From: Litorilinea aerophila
GTDB lineage: Bacteria > Chloroflexota > Anaerolineae > Caldilineales > Caldilineaceae
Reading direction: 5' to 3'
Assembly: GCF_006569185.2 (NCBI RefSeq)
Contig: NZ_VIGC02000001.1
Span: 1 to 64,000, forward strand
DNA: 64,000 bases
Shown: positions 8,857 to 16,085 of the stretch, piece after piece
How the letters are laid out: every line of letters starts with the position of its first letter
Numbering within the stretch: the first letter of the stretch is position 1
Made by a program: the position numbers and the translations under genes
The notes under the pieces: generated by a model
What the model was told of the DNA's origin: nothing
Database searches by the model: none
Seen by the model: the letters and a program-made list of their open reading frames with translations, nothing else

Positions 8857-9060
8857 CTAGCGACAGGCGCAGGTACAGCCAGAGGAACAGCAGGAGGTAC
8901 AGGTGCAGGAGGTGTACTGGAAGAGAAATTCAGTCGGCTGGGGCCAGAACCGGACAGCAGCGGCCGGTAAGTCAGGATACAAAGCGGCCCGGAAGAAGCC
9001 GGTACGTAAAGGAGGAAGGGGCGGATGAAGGCTCATCCGCAAGGATGCTGCTAGATTCAT
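8857..9060 (-). CDS. Putative Cys-rich small peptide (67 aa)
   Basis: The last 16 residues are CTCTSCCSSGCTCACR: seven Cys interleaved with Thr/Ser, after a mostly hydrophobic, Pro-containing leader. GAGGTG lies 5 nt before ATG 9060, and a consensus promoter (9265-9293) lies about 200 bp upstream on the same strand. The ATG overlaps the TGA of a preceding short ORF (ATGA). The tail resembles core regions of azole-containing or thiopeptide-like RiPP precursors or small metal-binding peptides. However, no modifying enzyme is nearby and the underlying DNA is low-complexity (GGT/ACA/GCA repeats), so it may be chance. I place the chance of a real gene well below one half. Confidence 0.35.
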   Translation of the reverse strand: MNLAASLRMSLHPPLPPLRTGFFRAALYPDLPAAAVRFWPQPTEFLFQYTSCTCTSCCSSGCTCACR

Positions 9061-9227
9061 GGTAGCACCTCACTACTACAGTCTGGCGTAAATACCACGG
9101 CAGAAATTCCGGGGGCCCTCTGGGCGCGCTCCCTCGGGTGGATGCTATCGACAGATTTCTGCCGGGATTTACTGCGCCTTTGGCCCACGTTCATCGCCCA
9201 ACTTTCCTGGTCACCTGGCGGTGCCAT
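9057..9227 (-). CDS. Possible small ORF reading through palindromic element
   Basis: A 56-residue frame from ATG 9227 to TGA 9057, inside the transcript predicted from the 9265-9293 promoter. Its second half is entirely the translated palindromic element (KSRQKSVDSIHPRERAQ...). The stop overlaps the start of the Cys-rich ORF. No convincing ribosome binding site. Recorded because the frame is open and coupled, but coding status is doubtful. Confidence 0.15.
   Translation of the reverse strand: MAPPGDQESWAMNVGQRRSKSRQKSVDSIHPRERAQRAPGISAVVFTPDCSSEVLP
9078..9174 (-). repeat. Interspersed palindromic element, copy 2
   Basis: Reads in reverse orientation relative to copy 1: GTCTGGCGTAAATACCACGG at one end, TTTCTGCCGGGATTTACT at the other, with GGGCGCGCTCCCTCGGGTGG in the core. 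It lies in the leader between the minus-strand promoter and the Cys-rich ORF. Confidence 0.85.
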
Positions 9228-9264
9228 GAACGCCAGAACCAACACCGCAAACAGGTTGGGTGCA

Positions 9265-9293
9265 AGTATAAGGGGAGATCTACCCTTTGTCAA
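9265..9293 (-). promoter_or_regulatory. Consensus promoter upstream of Cys-rich ORF and siroheme operon
   Basis: On the minus strand: TTGACA (9293-9288), a 17-bp spacer, and TATACT (9270-9265). Transcription from about 9258 would run through the palindromic element, the Cys-rich ORF, the three-way-junction structure and then cbiX about 825 nt downstream. Nothing else on this strand before cbiX explains such a strong promoter. Confidence 0.75.
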
Positions 9294-9331
9294 AAAGAGT
9301 CGAAAGAATCGGGAATATCAACCTGGAACGC

Positions 9332-11086
9332 TCACGGCCGGCGCAGGCGATCCCGCAGGCGTTGCCACAGGGAACGCAGCTGCTGCACCCGGGACGGTTC
9401 AACCGGGCGGCCAGCATAGCGCACTTCCACGAACGCGGCCGTCAGCTCCTGGACAGCCTCCCGATCTTCTGGTGCCTCCCCCACGCGCTCAGCCAGCCGG
9501 GGCGCATAGCGGAAGGGTGTTTCGGCCGGACGCCGGGCCACGCCGGCTTCCTGGGCCCGTTCCAGCAGGGAGAGGTAGAAATAGCGCACCTGCTGCTCTG
9601 GGGCCAGCCTGCGCCAGGGCAGCCAATCCCAGAGGCTGCGGCGCTCCTTGCCCTGGCTTTCCGTCCGGTCAGCTTCCTCCCGGGCCCGGATGCGGGTCAA
9701 CTGCCACTCCCGGTAGGCCCCGAACAGTTGAGACCAGCGCTCCCGCAGCATGTGCCAGAGGCGCTGCAGCCACTGGAAATTTACACCCCGGCCGCTGAGG
9801 TAGATGTAGGCCATGTATCCCAACAGGGCCGCCGTCAGCAGCCAGAAGAGGAGGCCGCCGGTCCAGGCCGGCAGGGGTGAATCCATGGGCGGGGGCGGCG
9901 TCGGCTGGATGGGTTGGATGGGCTGGGCCGGTGGCGGGGCCTCGGGAGGCTGTTCGCCGGTCAACAGGGCCAGCAAGAGGAGGAAAAGACCGAACAGGAA
10001 GCGAAACAGCTCCAGGAGCCCGAAATAGATGGCCTGGATCAGGAAGGTCAAAATCTGGGCCAGCCGGAAGGTTCCCCCCAGGGGCATCAGGGCCGCCACC
10101 ACGCCCACCGCCAGGATCAGGAGCAGGGAGTAGATGGGCCAGTTGCGCAGGATGCTCTCCGAACTGGGCGTCTTCTGCAGCGTCCAGCGGGCACGGAGCA
10201 GGGCGAGCTGTCCCTGGCTGATCAGCACCAGGCCGCAGAAAAAGTAGATCAGGATCCCGGCCACCACTACAGGGTCGATATGCTGCCGCAGCACGGCGAA
10301 AAATCCCTGCTCCGGCGCCTCCAGCCGAGAACCTGCAGCCAGCATCACCAGGAGGATCCCGCCCACCACCCAGCGGGCCACGAAACGCCGCAGGATGGCC
10401 GGCCGGTCCGTGTAGACCGGGCGGGCCGTGTCCTGCCAGCGGTCGTTGAAAGTCCGCGCCAGGTAGAGGTCGTCCGGCTGGAGGGCCATGGCCATGAGAT
10501 CGGCGGTCATGCCGCTGGCCAGAACCCAGGCCAGGCCCACCAGGATCGCCCCCAGGATGAAGTAGCCGTCGAAGAGGGTTTCCATGGGCCGCAGGAAAAA
10601 CTGGTCTACAGTCGGCCAGGTGGCCGTGGTGGCCCAGATCCCCAGCCGGGTGATCAGGAGAAGCAGGGAGAGTTCGGCTGCCCGGTAGCCCGCGGTGCGC
10701 CGGCTGCGCTGCCCGGGCTGAGCCAGCCAGGAAGTGGAGACCGAGCCGATGATGGCGGCTGCCACCCCTAAGAGCACCAGCCACTGGGTGTAGGCAGGCG
10801 CCAGGCCGATGACAAAGCGACGGAGGAAGGCCAGCAGAGCCAGCTCCAGGGAAGCCGCCATCAGGGCGATCAGCACCGGCCGCAGCAGGGAGGTCAACCA
10901 GGGCTGATCATACTGGACCGAGGAGCCCGGCTCCGGCATGGGCTCCTCGCTGTCGGATGGAGATGGTTCGTCCGCCGGCGTCCCTTCGGCCAGCGCTGCT
11001 TCCGATTCCTGGAGCCGTTCTTCCGTGGCCACGTTGATCCTTTCCTTCCCAACCACTTTTCTTCCCGACAAGGGTTTTCTCAGCAT
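9332..11086 (-). CDS. Multi-pass membrane protein with DUF4129 C-terminus
   Basis: A 584-residue membrane protein, third gene after moxR and the DUF58 gene on the minus strand. A soluble acidic N-terminus (about residues 20-55) precedes multiple membrane helices, a Pro-rich linker (EAPPPAQPIQPIQPTPPPP) and a last helix. A cytoplasmic domain containing PEQQVRYFYLSLLERAQEAG ... RPAETPFRYAPRLAE then matches DUF4129. In other genomes DUF4129 is often fused to transglutaminase domains in MoxR clusters; no transglutaminase triad is visible here. The true start may be GTG 11032 (VATEERLQ), which has AAGGA 5 nt upstream. The role is probably membrane-linked with MoxR and DUF58. Confidence 0.8.
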   Translation of the reverse strand: MLRKPLSGRKVVGKERINVATEERLQESEAALAEGTPADEPSPSDSEEPMPEPGSSVQYDQPWLTSLLRPVLIALMAASLELALLAFLRRFVIGLAPAYTQWLVLLGVAAAIIGSVSTSWLAQPGQRSRRTAGYRAAELSLLLLITRLGIWATTATWPTVDQFFLRPMETLFDGYFILGAILVGLAWVLASGMTADLMAMALQPDDLYLARTFNDRWQDTARPVYTDRPAILRRFVARWVVGGILLVMLAAGSRLEAPEQGFFAVLRQHIDPVVVAGILIYFFCGLVLISQGQLALLRARWTLQKTPSSESILRNWPIYSLLLILAVGVVAALMPLGGTFRLAQILTFLIQAIYFGLLELFRFLFGLFLLLLALLTGEQPPEAPPPAQPIQPIQPTPPPPMDSPLPAWTGGLLFWLLTAALLGYMAYIYLSGRGVNFQWLQRLWHMLRERWSQLFGAYREWQLTRIRAREEADRTESQGKERRSLWDWLPWRRLAPEQQVRYFYLSLLERAQEAGVARRPAETPFRYAPRLAERVGEAPEDREAVQELTAAFVEVRYAGRPVEPSRVQQLRSLWQRLRDRLRRP

Positions 11087-11128
11087 GGGGCCACCATCGC
11101 CGGCAGTCGCGCAGAGGACGCCCGCCGG

Positions 11129-12307
11129 CTACACCTGGGCCAGATCCTTCTCCCAGATAGTTCGATGGACGGTCACGCCCAGTTGCTCCGCCTGGGCCCG
11201 AATCTGGTTCAGATTCGGCTGAGGCGCGCAGACCAGGACCACCACGTTGGAGCCCCGGCGATAGGCGTGGTGGAGCATCCACAGGCCTGCTTCATCCAGG
11301 CGCGGTGTGACCACCACCAGGGTAGTGCCCCACTCCAGGTCGGCAATCTGCCTGGGCAGCCACTCCTCCAGCCGGGGCTCGAACTCGTGCATCTGGATGC
11401 GGGCCAGGGTGCTGAGGATGGTGCGCAGATGTCCCTGCCCGTTACGGGTGGGGATGGGCACGGCCACCTGCCCGGTGAGGGAATCCAGGCCGTTGCTGAT
11501 GAGCCCCACCGGCTGCCGCTGATCGGTCACGTAGCTGGCGATGGAAGCCGCCACCACGATGGCCCACTCGCTGCTTCCAATCGCGCCGTTGAGGGGGTAG
11601 GCGTGCCGGTTCAAGTCCAGGACGATGGCCACGTTCAGGGCTATGGCCGGCAAAAACTTCTTGACCAGCAGGGTGTCCTCGTGGGCGCTGGCCTTCCAGT
11701 GGATCCGGCGCAGGCTGTCGCCGCTCATGTAATCCCGCACACCGGCCAGCCGGTTGGGGTCCTCGAAGAGACGTTGACGGCTGGGCAGAGCCCCGAAGGG
11801 CGAGCGGCTGGGCAGCCCCAACTGGTGCAGGGGAACCACCTGGGGGTAGACGGTGACGTAGACAGGCGCCTGCTCCTGCCAGCTCGCCTCGGCAAAGCCG
11901 AAGAGGTCCCCTGTGTTCAGGGAGAGGGGACCCACCGGGTAGTAGCCCCGGCGTTTACAGGCCAACAGGTACTCATGTTCCACGTGGCCCCGCGCGCCCA
12001 CGGCCAGCACCCAACGGTAGTTGAGAATTTCCTTGAGATCCAGAGGGACCCGCTCCTCCACCATCAGCCAGGGCAGGGGCAGCCAGCTCCGGTTGTCGAT
12101 GGTGAGCTTCACCGGAATTTTTTCACCCACGAAGGCATGGTGCAGCATCTGGCGGCGGATGGAAAGCCTGTTCAGGCTCCGACGGATCCACCAGTGGCTG
12201 AAGACCCAGACGCCCCCCACCACGTAGACCAGGTAGTAGATCCAGTCCAGGCGCAACAGGGTGGCGATGAGGAAGAGAATCAGGACCGACCAGAAAAGGT
12301 TGTGCAT
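11129..12307 (-). CDS. DUF58 domain protein (MoxR partner)
   Basis: A 392-residue protein with two N-terminal membrane helices (about residues 3-40), a beta-rich middle part (KIPVKLTIDNRSWLPLPWL) and the DUF58 signature DYMSGDSLRRIHWKASA near residue 195. A von Willebrand A-like domain follows (NVAIVLDLNRHAY). DUF58 proteins accompany MoxR ATPases in assembly or chaperone-like systems. The gene starts 17 bp after the moxR stop and its own stop is 42 bp before the DUF4129 gene, so the three form an operon. Confidence 0.9.
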   Translation of the reverse strand: MHNLFWSVLILFLIATLLRLDWIYYLVYVVGGVWVFSHWWIRRSLNRLSIRRQMLHHAFVGEKIPVKLTIDNRSWLPLPWLMVEERVPLDLKEILNYRWVLAVGARGHVEHEYLLACKRRGYYPVGPLSLNTGDLFGFAEASWQEQAPVYVTVYPQVVPLHQLGLPSRSPFGALPSRQRLFEDPNRLAGVRDYMSGDSLRRIHWKASAHEDTLLVKKFLPAIALNVAIVLDLNRHAYPLNGAIGSSEWAIVVAASIASYVTDQRQPVGLISNGLDSLTGQVAVPIPTRNGQGHLRTILSTLARIQMHEFEPRLEEWLPRQIADLEWGTTLVVVTPRLDEAGLWMLHHAYRRGSNVVVLVCAPQPNLNQIRAQAEQLGVTVHRTIWEKDLAQV

Positions 12308-12324
12308 GGCGATTTTGGCATTCG

Positions 12325-13296
12325 TCAGTCGACGTCGCCCAGATCCAGCGGCGTCTGTTCCATAATTTCGGCCAGGATCGCCTGGGCCGTCCGCCCGCGC
12401 AGGGCGCTCTCCGGGTTGACGATGCAGCGGTGGGGGAGAGCCAGGGGCACCAGGGCCTGAATGTCGTCGGGGAGCACATAGTCTCGCCCGTGGAGGGCTG
12501 CCCGGGCCTGGGCGCCCCGATACAAGGCCAGCGCCCCCCGAGGGCTGGCCCCCAGGGTCAGGTCGGGATGACGCCGGGTGGCCTGGGTCAGGGCCACGAT
12601 GTAGTTACGCAGGCTCTCATCCACCCGCACCTGCCAGACCTGCTCGGCCAGACGGGGAATCTCGGCCCCGTCCACCACCTTCTCCAGGGTCTCGATGGGA
12701 TGCCGCTGGCCCAGGTTGACCAGCATCTGACTTTCCTGCTCCGGCGACAGATAACCCACGCTCAGCTTGAATAGGAAGCGGTCCAACTGGGCTTCAGGCA
12801 GGGGAAAGGTGCCTTCGTATTCGATGGGGTTTTGGGTGGCCAGGACCAGAAAGGGCCTGGGCAAGGGGCGGGTGACCCCGTCCACGGTGACCTGGCGTTC
12901 CCCCATACACTCCAGCAGGGCCGCCTGAGCCCGGGGCGTAGCCCGGTTAATTTCATCGGCCAGCAAGATGTGGGTGAAAGCCGGGCCGGGCACAAATTGA
13001 AACTGGCGAGTTTCCTGGTTGAAGACGCTGACGCCGGTGATATCGCTGGGCAACAGATCGGGCGTACACTGCAAACGGCGAAAATCGGCGTCCAGGCTCA
13101 GGGCAAGCGCCCGGGCCAGCATGGTCTTGCCGACGCCGGGGACATCCTCCAACAGCACATGTCCTTCACACAACAGGGCAATGATCAGGACTTCCACCAC
13201 ATCCTGCTTGCCCACAATGACCCGTTCCACATTGGCGCTCACCTTCTGGGCAAAGCGCTGGATCTCCTCAACGGCCAACTTTTCCTCCGATCTCAT
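12325..13296 (-). CDS. MoxR family AAA+ ATPase
   Basis: A 323-residue AAA+ protein with Walker A EDVPGVGKTMLARAL near residue 50, Walker B HILLADEINRATP near residue 110, sensor 1 VLATQNPIEYEGTFPLPEAQLDRF, and the MoxR C-terminal lid (LGASPRGALALYRGAQA). MoxR ATPases act as chaperones that activate or assemble partner proteins, commonly with DUF58 and DUF4129/transglutaminase-like partners as here. It is the first gene of a minus-strand operon. Length and motifs are complete. Confidence 0.95.
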   Translation of the reverse strand: MRSEEKLAVEEIQRFAQKVSANVERVIVGKQDVVEVLIIALLCEGHVLLEDVPGVGKTMLARALALSLDADFRRLQCTPDLLPSDITGVSVFNQETRQFQFVPGPAFTHILLADEINRATPRAQAALLECMGERQVTVDGVTRPLPRPFLVLATQNPIEYEGTFPLPEAQLDRFLFKLSVGYLSPEQESQMLVNLGQRHPIETLEKVVDGAEIPRLAEQVWQVRVDESLRNYIVALTQATRRHPDLTLGASPRGALALYRGAQARAALHGRDYVLPDDIQALVPLALPHRCIVNPESALRGRTAQAILAEIMEQTPLDLGDVD

Positions 13297-13409
13297 GGGT
13301 GTGGATTGATGATTCTATTCTAACCGATCCCAGGCCAGTAAGCCACCCACAAACCCGGCGCGCCCGGTGTTGGATGGGGGCGCGTCCACCAGTTGGCCTT
13401 TTCGTCGGT

Positions 13410-13437
13410 TTTGTCCTTCCCAGGAATATGGTATGAT
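13410..13437 (+). promoter_or_regulatory. Extended -10 promoter for the surface protein gene
   Basis: TATGAT (13432-13437) preceded by TGG gives an extended -10. The -35 (TTTGTC, 13410-13415) is weak with a 16-bp spacer. It points at the gene starting at 13580, about 140 bp away. Confidence 0.5.
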
Positions 13438-13579
13438 CTACAGGGTGGAGGTCGACAGTGGCCTGGCCTGTGGCAGGCCCTGAACCCTCCCCACTGAATC
13501 CTGCTTCAGCAAACCTTTCATGCCCGACCAAACGTTTATTAGATCGTCGGCAAAACATGACCAAACAAAGGAGTCACCT

Positions 13580-14203
13580 ATGAATTCGACACAACTTCAG
13601 CGTTCATCCCATCTGTTATCCCGTTGGTTCAGCCTGGGGCTTGCCCTGCTGCTCTTGTTGGCGTTCAGCGGGCTGGCCATGGCCCAGGATGAAGAGTACA
13701 CACCAGACGTCCAGGTTTCCGACATGGGCATCGTAGACGGCAAGGTGATCATCACCCGGGCCACCATGGATGGGCCCGGCTGGGTGGTGATCCACACCGA
13801 CGCCGACGGAAGCCCGGGCCCGGTCATTGGCCACGCGCCGCTGCAGGAAGGGGAAAACCTGGACGTGGCGGTGGAAATCGATGCCGAAGCGGCTACGCCC
13901 TTGCTGTTTGCCATGTTGCACGTGGACGAAGGCGAAGTGGGCACCTACGAGTTCCCCGGGCCGGATGTGCCCGTGCGGGTGAATGACAACATCGTGATGG
14001 CCCGCTTCTCGGCCGCGCCTGTGGTGGAAGAGGCCGAGATGAAAGAGGCAGAAGCGAAGGCCGAAGAGGCCCCCATGGCGCCTGCCGCCATGCCGGAGAC
14101 CGGCGGCAGCACATCCCTGCCCCTGATCGTGGGCATCGTGGCCCTGCTGTTCGTGGGTCTGGCCGGCAGCGTGGTGGTGGCCCAGCGGCGGCGGACTGCC
14201 TGA
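13580..14203 (+). CDS. Secreted cell-surface protein with LPXTG-like anchor
   Basis: A 207-residue protein with a signal peptide (hydrophobic run residues 17-33, likely cut after AMA before QDEE). A beta-rich domain follows (VSDMGIVDGKVIITRATMDG ... WVVIHTDADGSPGPVIGHAPL) that resembles DUF7282-type domains of exported proteins. Then come an Ala/Glu-rich linker and a C-terminal sorting-signal-like end: MPETGG, a hydrophobic helix and RRR. MPETG resembles LPXTG, suggesting sortase anchoring, but no sortase gene is in view. ATG 13580 has AAAGGAG 7 nt upstream; the longer frame from 13520 does not. A hairpin terminator follows the stop. Confidence 0.85.
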   Translation: MNSTQLQRSSHLLSRWFSLGLALLLLLAFSGLAMAQDEEYTPDVQVSDMGIVDGKVIITRATMDGPGWVVIHTDADGSPGPVIGHAPLQEGENLDVAVEIDAEAATPLLFAMLHVDEGEVGTYEFPGPDVPVRVNDNIVMARFSAAPVVEEAEMKEAEAKAEEAPMAPAAMPETGGSTSLPLIVGIVALLFVGLAGSVVVAQRRRTA

Positions 14204-14210
14204 GTTCCAC

Positions 14211-14229
14211 CCCCGTTGAGCGGGGTTTT
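14211..14229 (+). terminator. Terminator after the surface protein gene
   Basis: CCCCG-TTGAG-CGGGG followed by TTTT, 8 bp after the stop codon. Confidence 0.75.
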
Positions 14230-14270
14230 GCCCCAGGTAAAGAGCCCATCACCCCAGAGGGCATAGAGAA

Positions 14271-14303
14271 AGGAAGGCGCAGGGAAATTCCCTGCGCCTT
14301 CCT
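14271..14303. terminator. Perfect 16-bp-arm palindrome, probable terminator or transcription barrier
   Basis: Sixteen-base arms (AGGAAGGCGCAGGGAA and its exact complement) around a single A. It is followed on the minus strand by TTCTCTATG, moderately T-rich, and on the plus strand by GGCGTC. It lies between the surface protein gene and the tRNA promoter and would isolate the tRNA unit. Confidence 0.6.
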
Positions 14304-14371
14304 GGCGTCTCAGGGGTGTTGCAGTGCTGTTCTGACAGGGGAAATAGCAGGCTGTTTTGGACGGTAGGACT

Positions 14372-14400
14372 TTGACGTTCCAGGAGCGATATGCTATTTT
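14372..14400 (+). promoter_or_regulatory. tRNA-Arg promoter
   Basis: TTGACG (14372-14377), a 17-bp spacer, TATTTT (14395-14400) with a TGC extended -10. The tRNA begins 25 bp downstream. Confidence 0.75.
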
Positions 14401-14424
14401 ATCTTTACCGCTGTGGCCCGATAT

Positions 14425-14496
14425 GCCCCCTTAGCTCAGAGGACAGAGCAGTGGTTTCCTAAACCATGTGCCCAGGTTCGAGTCCTGGAGGGGGCG
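14425..14496 (+). tRNA. tRNA-Arg (anticodon CCT)
   Basis: A 7-bp acceptor stem GCCCCCT / AGGGGGC with discriminator G. The D arm contains AGCTCAGAGGACAGAGC. The anticodon arm is GTGGT-TTCCTAA-ACCAT, giving anticodon CCT (reads AGG). The T arm is CCAGG-TTCGAGT-CCTGG. No CCA is encoded. It stands alone behind its own promoter. Confidence 0.95.
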
Positions 14497-14512
14497 CTCG
14501 CGTTTAAAATCC

Positions 14513-14640
14513 CTGACTTCCCTGCACAAAGGGGGTCTATCCCCACTGGGACGCAGCGGGCGCAGCGGAAGGCCCGAGAGCGCTCAGAGAACACGCAACG
14601 TGCTCTGCGTCTCTGCGGCGTTCTTGCAGTGGAGTCATCA
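14513..14640 (+). repeat. Dispersed repeat, GCAAAAGGG...CTCTGCGGCGTTCTTGCA type
   Basis: The segment starts CTTCCCTGCACAAAGGGGG and ends CTCTGCGGCGTTCTTGCAGTG, with ACGCAGCGGGCGCAGCGG and CAGAGAACACGC between. A similar layout is seen at 30024-30142. The ends are partly complementary (CCTGCA.AAA / TTCTTGCAG). It contains no credible gene and lies just after the tRNA. Confidence 0.6.
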
Positions 14641-14741
14641 CTCGCCTCGAAATCAGAGGGGCACCAATCAGCGTTTTCTGCACCTGGATCACGCACGGAT
14701 GCGTGCCTGCGGATACGCCCTGCATCAGGCTTCCTGCCCCA

Positions 14742-15950
14742 TCACGCTGCCCCGGCGTCCCGATATTTCCCCAGGACGTGCCGGGCCACCACCCACTTAT
14801 GCACTTCGTCCGGCCCGTCGTAGATCCGGCCAGCGCGTTCATGGCGGTACCAGTAGGCCAGGGGCGTGTCGTCGGTCATGCCTAGCGCACCGTGGACTTG
14901 AATGGCCCGGTCCAGTACCTGTTGCAGCACATTGGCCACCACAAATTTGATGGTGGAAATCTCGACCCGGGCTGCATAGGCCCCCTCCTGCTCCATCTTC
15001 CAGGCTGCATGCAGGACCAATAGCCGGGCACCATCGATGGCAGCCCGACTTTCCGCAATCCAATGCTGCACCGCCTGCTGATCGGCCAGCCAGGCCGAGC
15101 TGGACATCTTGCGGCTCGCCGCGCGGGTACACATGAGGTCGAACGCCCGCTCACAGATGCCAATCCAGCGCATGCAGTGGTGGATGCGCCCCGGCCCCAG
15201 GCGTATCTGGGCCAGGCGAAACCCCTCTCCTTCGGCGCCCAGCCGATTCTCCTGGGGCACCCGACAGTTCTCCAGCCGGATCTCGCCGTGGCTGGCGTGA
15301 TCGCTGCCCGGCTCCCCCATGATGGAAATGTTGCGCACCAACGTGAATCCTGGCGTGTCACACGGAACGATAATCTGGCTGGCCCGACGATGGCGGTCCT
15401 CGGCCTCGGGATTGGTCACCGCCATGACGATGGCGAAGTGGGCCCCGTCGGCTCCGGTGGCGAACCATTTGTGGCCGTTCAAGACGTAGTCGTCGCCATC
15501 CTTGACGGCTGTGGTCCCCATCAAAACCGGGTTCGAGCCTGGATACTCGGGCTCGGTCATGGCGAAGCAGCTTCGGATCTCCCCCCGGGCCAGGGGTTCC
15601 AGATAGGTCCGCTTCTGCGCCTCCGTTCCGTAGTGCATCAGGAGTTCCATGTTCCCCACGTCGGGCGCCTGGCAGTTGAAAACGTAGTGGCCCAACGGGC
15701 TGCGGCCCAGCTCCTCGCTGACATGGGCAAATTCGGTCAGGGAAAGCCCCAGGCCGCCGTAAGCCTGGGGCAGATGGGGCGCCCACAGCCCGGCAGCCTT
15801 CACCTGGGCGCGAAGTTCGGCCAACACCGGCAGCAAGGAGCGAAAAGACCCGTTGAGGAAGCGGGGTTCCAGGGGGATGAGGGCTTCGTCCACAAAGGCC
15901 CGAACCCGACGGACTATGGGTTCGACTCGGGGCGGTATGCTGAAGTCCAT
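14742..15950 (-). CDS. Acyl-CoA dehydrogenase, ACAD10/11-like
   Basis: A 402-residue flavoprotein that introduces a 2,3-double bond into acyl-CoA in beta-oxidation. It has the three-part ACAD layout: N-terminal helices (AYGGLGLSLTEFAHVSEELG), the FAD-binding beta domain (CFAMTEPEYPGSNP ... LNGHKWFATGA) and C-terminal helices (DRAIQVHGALGMTDD ... RIYDGPDEVHKWVVARHVLG). The YDGPDEVH ending is typical of the ACAD10/11 subgroup. Chain-length preference cannot be judged. The gene is alone on its strand between the tRNA and a divergent helicase. Confidence 0.93.
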   Translation of the reverse strand: MDFSIPPRVEPIVRRVRAFVDEALIPLEPRFLNGSFRSLLPVLAELRAQVKAAGLWAPHLPQAYGGLGLSLTEFAHVSEELGRSPLGHYVFNCQAPDVGNMELLMHYGTEAQKRTYLEPLARGEIRSCFAMTEPEYPGSNPVLMGTTAVKDGDDYVLNGHKWFATGADGAHFAIVMAVTNPEAEDRHRRASQIIVPCDTPGFTLVRNISIMGEPGSDHASHGEIRLENCRVPQENRLGAEGEGFRLAQIRLGPGRIHHCMRWIGICERAFDLMCTRAASRKMSSSAWLADQQAVQHWIAESRAAIDGARLLVLHAAWKMEQEGAYAARVEISTIKFVVANVLQQVLDRAIQVHGALGMTDDTPLAYWYRHERAGRIYDGPDEVHKWVVARHVLGKYRDAGAA

Positions 15951-16085
15951 GGCGTTTTCCTTATTTGGGTTCCTTATTTGGGAATCGGTGCTTTTTGCAG
16001 CAAAATCAGCGAATGGCGACGCAAAATCGGCGTTGATCTCTGAAATCGATGGTTTCCGGAATAGATTTCGTCATGGATCGAATCA

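Noticed and set aside
8772-9065. Plus-strand 97-residue ORF
   Set aside because: Arg/Ser-rich composition, no ribosome binding site, and it overlaps a palindromic structure and a better-supported minus-strand frame.
13268-13564. Minus-strand 98-residue ORF between moxR and the surface protein gene
   Set aside because: Overlaps both gene starts and the surface protein promoter; composition is not protein-like.
15951-16085. Promoter or operator from the 13-bp direct repeat TTCCTTATTTGGG
   Set aside because: Two adjacent copies exist, but there is no convincing -10/-35 arrangement on either strand; too weak to call.
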